Shown: positions 58,132-64,000 of the stretch, piece after piece
Position numbering within the stretch: the first letter of the stretch is position 1
How the letters are laid out: each line of letters begins with the position of its first letter
DNA from: Streptomyces sp. RKAG293
Lineage (GTDB): Bacteria; Actinomycetota; Actinomycetes; Streptomycetales; Streptomycetaceae
DNA length: 64,000 nucleotides
Assembly (NCBI RefSeq): GCF_023701745.1
Contig: NZ_JAJOZB010000001.1
Span: 6,681,001-6,745,000 of the forward strand
Direction of reading: 5' to 3'
The notes under the pieces: model-generated
Seen by the model: the letters and a program-made list of their open reading frames with translations, nothing else
What the model was told of the DNA's origin: nothing
Databases searched by the model: none
Position numbers and translations under genes: made by a program

Positions 58132-59661
58132 TCAGATGTCGCGGAACGTCTCGATCTGCGCGCCGATCGTGTTGAGCCGCTCGGCCAGGTCCTCGTAGCC
58201 GCGGTTGATGACATAGACGTTGCGCAGTACGGAGGTGCCCTCGGCGGCCATCATCGCGAGCAGGATGACGACGGCGGGGCGCAGCGCGGGCGGGCACATC
58301 ATCTCGGCGGCGCGCCAGCGGGTCGGGCCCTCGACGAGGACGCGGTGCGGGTCGAGCAGTTTGACGCCGGCGCCCAGACGGGTGAGGTCGGTGAGATAGA
58401 TCGCGCGGTTGTCGTACACCCAGTCGTGGATGAGCGTGGAGCCCTGGGCGGTCGCGGCGATGGCGGCGAAGAAGGGGACGTTGTCGATGTTGAGGCCGGG
58501 GAACGGCATCGGGTGGATCTTGTCGATGGGCGCGCGGAGCTTGGACGGGCGCACGGTGAGGTCGATGAGGCGGGTCCGGCCGTTGTCGGCCTTGTACTCC
58601 TCGGTGCGCTCGTGGTCCAGGCCCATCTCCTCCAGGACGGCCAGTTCGATCTCCAGGAACTCGATCGGCACCCGGCGGATCGTCAGCTCCGACTCGGTGA
58701 CCACGGCGGCGGCCAGCAGACTCATCGCCTCGACCGGGTCCTCGGAGGGCGCGTAGTCCACATCGCGGTCGATGTCGGTGACCCCGTGCACGGTCAGGGT
58801 GGTGGTCCCGACGCCGTCGACCCGTACCCCGAGCTCCTCCAGGAAGAAGCAGAGGTCCTGGACCATGTAGTTCGAGCTGGCGTTGCGGATCACGGTGATG
58901 CCGTTGTTGCGGGCGGCGGCCAGCAGCGCGTTCTCGGTGACGGTGTCGCCGCGTTCGGTCAGCACGATGGGCCGGCCGGGGGAGATCGCCCGCTCGACGA
59001 CCGCGTGATAGGTGCCGTCGGTGGCCGTGACATCGAGGCCGAAGTGGCGCAGCGCGTTCATGTGCGGCTGCACCGTACGGGTGCCGAGGTCGCAGCCGCC
59101 GGCGTACGGGATCCGGAAGCGGTCGGTGCGGTGCAGCAGCGGGCCGAGGAACATGATCACGCTGCGGGTGCGCCGGGCCGCCTCGGTGTCCATCGCGTCG
59201 AGGTCCAGCTCGGCCGGCGGCACGATCTCCAGATCGTTGCCGTCGTTGATCCAGCGGGTGCGGACCCCGATGCTGTTCAGCACCTCCAGGATCCGGTAGA
59301 CCTCCTCGATCCTGGCGACCCGGCGCAGCGTGGTGCGCCCGGAGTTCAGCAGGGAGGCGCAGAGCAGCGCGACGCACGCGTTCTTGCTGGTCTTCACGTC
59401 GATCGCGCCGGACAGCCGCCGCCCGCCGACCACCCGCAGGTGCATGGGCCCCGCGTAGCCGAGCGACACGATCTCGCTGTCGAGGGCCTCGCCGATTCTG
59501 GCGATCATCTCCAGGCTGATGTTCTGGTTGCCGCGCTCGATGCGGTTGACCGCGCTCTGGCTGGTGCCCAGTGCCTCCGCGAGCTGGGACTGGGTCCAGC
59601 CGCGGTGCTGGCGGGCGTCACGGATGAGCTTGCCGATACGGGCGAGGTAGTCATCGATCAT
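58132..59661 (-). CDS. HTH-MurA fusion (UDP-GlcNAc 1-carboxyvinyltransferase family)
   Basis: The protein has 509 residues. The first 65 are an XRE helix-turn-helix (IRDARQHRGWTQSQLAEALGTSQSAVNRIERGNQNISLEMIARIGEAL). The rest is an EPSP-synthase-fold MurA-type domain: KTSKNACVALLCASLL, and a GGCDLGTRTVQPH loop that keeps the cysteine of the catalytic loop. MurA adds enolpyruvate to UDP-GlcNAc for peptidoglycan. The fused HTH suggests a regulatory enzyme or an enzyme-derived regulator. Three matching palindromes lie upstream. It is next to acnA, as I recall for Streptomyces. Confidence 0.82.
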   Translation of the reverse strand: MIDDYLARIGKLIRDARQHRGWTQSQLAEALGTSQSAVNRIERGNQNISLEMIARIGEALDSEIVSLGYAGPMHLRVVGGRRLSGAIDVKTSKNACVALLCASLLNSGRTTLRRVARIEEVYRILEVLNSIGVRTRWINDGNDLEIVPPAELDLDAMDTEAARRTRSVIMFLGPLLHRTDRFRIPYAGGCDLGTRTVQPHMNALRHFGLDVTATDGTYHAVVERAISPGRPIVLTERGDTVTENALLAAARNNGITVIRNASSNYMVQDLCFFLEELGVRVDGVGTTTLTVHGVTDIDRDVDYAPSEDPVEAMSLLAAAVVTESELTIRRVPIEFLEIELAVLEEMGLDHERTEEYKADNGRTRLIDLTVRPSKLRAPIDKIHPMPFPGLNIDNVPFFAAIAATAQGSTLIHDWVYDNRAIYLTDLTRLGAGVKLLDPHRVLVEGPTRWRAAEMMCPPALRPAVVILLAMMAAEGTSVLRNVYVINRGYEDLAERLNTIGAQIETFRDI

Positions 59662-59672
59662 GTGGCAAACGG

Positions 59673-59689
59673 TATCTCACACATGAGAT
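59673..59689 (-). promoter_or_regulatory. Palindromic operator 1 (ATCTC-N6-GAGAT)
   Basis: ATCTCA-CACA-TGAGAT (59674-59689) lies 13 bp before the HTH-MurA start codon. It shares the ATCTC-N6-GAGAT form with two more sites in the same intergenic region. The position suggests autoregulation by the fused HTH. Confidence 0.6.
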
Positions 59690-59789
59690 GGGGGCTGTGT
59701 GGCGAAAGGCAGGTGCGGCGTGTGGATCGTCGGGAACGGGGTAGACGTGGCGCGGTGGCCCTCGATCCGGCAACGTCACACAAGGTCAC

Positions 59790-59806
59790 TATCTCGGATA
59801 TGAGAT
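59790..59806. promoter_or_regulatory. Palindromic operator 2 (ATCTC-N6-GAGAT)
   Basis: TATCTC-GGATAT-GAGATT at 59790-59807 is the second copy, about 130 bp upstream of the HTH-MurA start and nearly 300 bp before acnA. Confidence 0.55.
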
Positions 59807-59931
59807 TAATGTGCCTGATCGTGTGAAGGATTGCTCCAGATGGACGAGTGGGTTCCGGGTCATGGCGCCGGGCGCGCGCGAGCGCCACAGGGGTGCCGGG
59901 GCATGACCCCGCACCGGTGATGTACTAGAGT

Positions 59932-59949
59932 TATCTCGACATCGAGATA
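59932..59949. promoter_or_regulatory. Palindromic operator 3 (ATCTC-N6-GAGAT)
   Basis: TATCTCGACATCGAGATA (59932-59949) is the most symmetrical copy, with 8-bp arms around CA. It lies about 150 bp before the acnA start, so it may act on acnA as well as on the divergent gene. Confidence 0.55.
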
Positions 59950-59986
59950 TCTGCCGAGGCGTACCACGCCGCAGTCACCGAGCTAC

Positions 59987-60005
59987 TAGGTAAGGCATAC
60001 CTAAC
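59987..60005 (+). promoter_or_regulatory. Iron box (DmdR/IdeR-type) upstream of acnA
   Basis: TAGGTAAGGCATACCTAAC is close to the DtxR/IdeR/DmdR iron-box consensus TTAGGTTAGGCTAACCTAA. It lies about 100 bp before acnA. Iron-dependent control of a 4Fe-4S enzyme makes physiological sense. Confidence 0.6.
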
Positions 60006-60101
60006 CTAGCGCTCACCTTAGCGGATCGGCATGGAGTCGTGTCGGTCGTGTCGGCAGGATTGCGGTGGTACGCGCGAATTACATGCATGAAGGAGACTGT
60101 C

Positions 60102-62813
<2,712 letters not shown>

Positions 62814-62855
62814 GCACCGCCCGACACGGGCCGGGACGGCCCGCCACGGCCGTCC

Positions 62856-62895
62856 GGACGGACCGCACCCCCTCACCCTGGGGTGCGGTCCGTCC
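62856..62895 (+). terminator. acnA terminator
   Basis: A perfect 16-bp stem, GGACGGACCGCACCCC (62856-62871) pairing with 62880-62895, with an 8-nt loop, 42 bp after the acnA stop and followed by GCATTTG. A strong intrinsic-type hairpin. Confidence 0.85.
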
Positions 62896-63268
62896 GCATT
62901 TGTCCTTCAAGAAGTGAACGTGAGAGGGGTGATCAATGGTAGATAAGTGAAGGCGAATGCCTACTGTTCGAGGTGGTTCCAGAAACGGAGTCTGCTCCTC
63001 CGCGTTTCGGCCAGGTCTCAACTCGGGAAAGCTTCACGGCCAAACGGGCTTTCGATCTTGCCCTCTCAACGAGAAGTGGACTATACCTGTCGCGTCCAGG
63101 GAAGCCCGCGAGCGCGGGCCGGGCGGGGGGATCGACGGGCCGAAAACGCCCGCTCGTGGCAGGACCACCCCTCCGGTGGATGGCAGCATCACTGAAGCTT
63201 CATCTGTTCGCGGGCGCCGGCGGATTCCGCTGCACCGCATGAGTCCTGTAGAGGGCGAGGACTTGAGC
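62896..63268. other. Gene-free leader of the ngcE-like operon
   Basis: 373 bp without a credible gene. They contain a promoter-like pair and a DasR-like site near 63058-63090, and a TGAAGCTTCA palindrome (63193-63202) about 70 bp before the start codon. The sequence is less GC-rich than its neighbours. Confidence 0.5.
63058..63090 (+). promoter_or_regulatory. Promoter with DasR-responsive element (dre)-like site
   Basis: AGTGGACTATACCTGT (63075-63090) matches the DasR dre form ASTGGTCTAGACCAST at 13 of 16 positions. It overlaps the -10 of a TTGCCC-N18-TATACC promoter (63058-63087). DasR represses aminosugar uptake genes, which fits the downstream transporter gene. Confidence 0.5.
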
Positions 63269-64000
63269 ATGGGATCCGAACTGAACCGCCGGGATCTGGT
63301 CAAGCGCGCGATGGCCGTTGGCCTGGTCGCCGTACCGTCGGCATCTTTCCTCACCGCGTGTGCCTCCGACAGCGGTGACAAGACCGACAAGCCCAAGGAG
63401 ACGGGCACGGTGTCCGCCAAGAACCCGCTCGGTGTCAAGGAGGGCGCGCCTCTCGAGGCGTTCATCTTCAAGGGCGGCTTCGGCGACGACTACGTCAAGA
63501 ACGCCGAGACGGCTTACAACACCACCTACAAGACGACGGTCAAGCACACGGGTACCCAGGCCCTGGGCCCGAAGCTGCAGCCGCGTTTCGCCGGTGGCAG
63601 CCCGCCGGACGTCATGGACAACTCGGGTGCCGACAACCTGGACACCGCGGCGCTCGCCAAGCAGGGCAAGCTCGTCGACCTCACTCCGCTGCTCGACGCC
63701 GCGTCCTTCGACGACCCGGCCAAGAAGGTCCGCGACACCCTGATCGCCGGCACCATCGAGCAGGGCCAGTACGGCGGCAAGGAGGTGTACGCGCTCAACT
63801 ACGCGTTCACCGTCTACGGCACCTGGTACTCCAACAAGCTCTTCAAGGAGAAGGGCTGGACGTACCCGCAGACCCTCACCGAGCAGCTCGCGCTGTTCGA
63901 GAAGATCAAGGCCGCGGGCATCGCGCCGTACACGTACCCGGGCAAGTACCCGTACTACGTGCACTTCGACATCTTCGCCCAGATCGCCAAGGCCGGCGGC
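63269..64000 (+). CDS. ngcE: Sugar ABC transporter substrate-binding lipoprotein, NgcE-like (partial)
   Basis: The first 244 codons of a gene continuing past the window. A twin-arginine-like start (ELNRRDLVKRAMAVGLVAVPSASFLTAC) ends in a lipobox Cys, so it is an exported lipoprotein. PLGVKEGAPLEAFIFKGGFGDDY and LQPRFAGGSPPDVMDNSG resemble, from memory, NgcE, the N-acetylglucosamine/chitobiose-binding protein of Streptomyces. It lies downstream of acnA, where I recall ngcE homologues in Streptomyces. ATG 63269 is preceded by GGCGAGGAC. Confidence 0.75.
   Translation, partial: MGSELNRRDLVKRAMAVGLVAVPSASFLTACASDSGDKTDKPKETGTVSAKNPLGVKEGAPLEAFIFKGGFGDDYVKNAETAYNTTYKTTVKHTGTQALGPKLQPRFAGGSPPDVMDNSGADNLDTAALAKQGKLVDLTPLLDAASFDDPAKKVRDTLIAGTIEQGQYGGKEVYALNYAFTVYGTWYSNKLFKEKGWTYPQTLTEQLALFEKIKAAGIAPYTYPGKYPYYVHFDIFAQIAKAGG

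Larger units (their letters stand above)
59662..60101. other. Divergent regulatory region between HTH-MurA and acnA
   Basis: 440 bp without a credible gene hold three ATCTC-N6-GAGAT palindromes, an iron-box-like site (59987-60005) and a second partial one, CTAACCTAGCGCTCACCTTA (60001-60020). The acnA ribosome site AAGGAGA is at 60090. This is dense regulation for a core metabolic gene. Confidence 0.6.

Overview
The window is high-GC actinobacterial DNA that looks like Streptomyces. GTG and TTG starts are frequent, many neighbouring genes overlap by 4 bp (ATGA or GTGA), several family types are typical of the genus (a putative DUF6099 protein, PaaX, XRE/NB-ARC/TPR regulators), and the last 6 kb carry a murA-like gene, acnA and an ngcE-like gene in an order I recall from the Streptomyces chromosome. 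I see no rRNA, tRNA or CRISPR array. Functions are read from motifs and context; no search was run.

Region by region. (1) 1-9.1 kb: the start of a DUF1998-type helicase divergent from a soluble Ser/Thr kinase, then housekeeping and orphan genes (DUF1697, an AAA ATPase, a MazG-like protein, a putative DUF6099 protein, an F420-type oxidoreductase, homocysteine methyltransferase) and an arcA-arcB pair for arginine deimination. (2) 9.2-19.2 kb: an aerobic aryl-CoA pathway of the anthraniloyl-CoA/salicylyl-CoA type. It has an enoyl-CoA hydratase, a monooxygenase fused to an old-yellow-enzyme reductase, an aryl-CoA ligase with a PaaX regulator, and an acyl-CoA dehydrogenase with a Rid protein. It is interrupted by an IS630-family element sitting at the end of a MITE-like element, and by a secreted serine hydrolase gene. 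(3) 19.3-38.7 kb: a nearly complete collagen/hydroxyproline utilisation locus. It holds a three-component D-hydroxyproline dehydrogenase, a deaminase of the dihydrodipicolinate synthase family, 4-hydroxyproline epimerase, an ornithine cyclodeaminase-like reductase, an FCD-type GntR regulator, Xaa-Pro aminopeptidase, a dipeptide/oligopeptide ABC transporter, an M9 collagenase and an M6 protease. A shared operator-like motif (GTAATATGTCACAT) precedes the operons and the M6 gene, which ties extracellular collagen digestion to peptide uptake and hydroxyproline catabolism. (4) 38.9-41.0 kb: an unusual alpha/beta hydrolase, and a TetR regulator with a VC0807-like membrane protein.

(5) 41.3-58.1 kb is an accessory conflict-system island. 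It contains two large TPR-CHAT (caspase-like) proteins, each beside a small helical partner; the two partners are clearly homologous. A CATRA-like N-terminal module is fused to a GT4 glycosyltransferase. A membrane-anchored protein, a three-gene operon with a zinc-ribbon protein, an HTH protein and an XRE-NB-ARC-TPR STAND protein make up the rest. This is the best candidate in the window for a little-described system. (6) 58.1-64 kb returns to core genes: an HTH-MurA fusion with three matching palindromic operators, acnA behind a probable iron box, and an NgcE-like lipoprotein behind a probable DasR site.

Two reading frames, the aryl-CoA monooxygenase C-terminus and the peptide-binding lipoprotein, each look one C short within a C run. 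They are either real inactivating changes or homopolymer sequencing errors.
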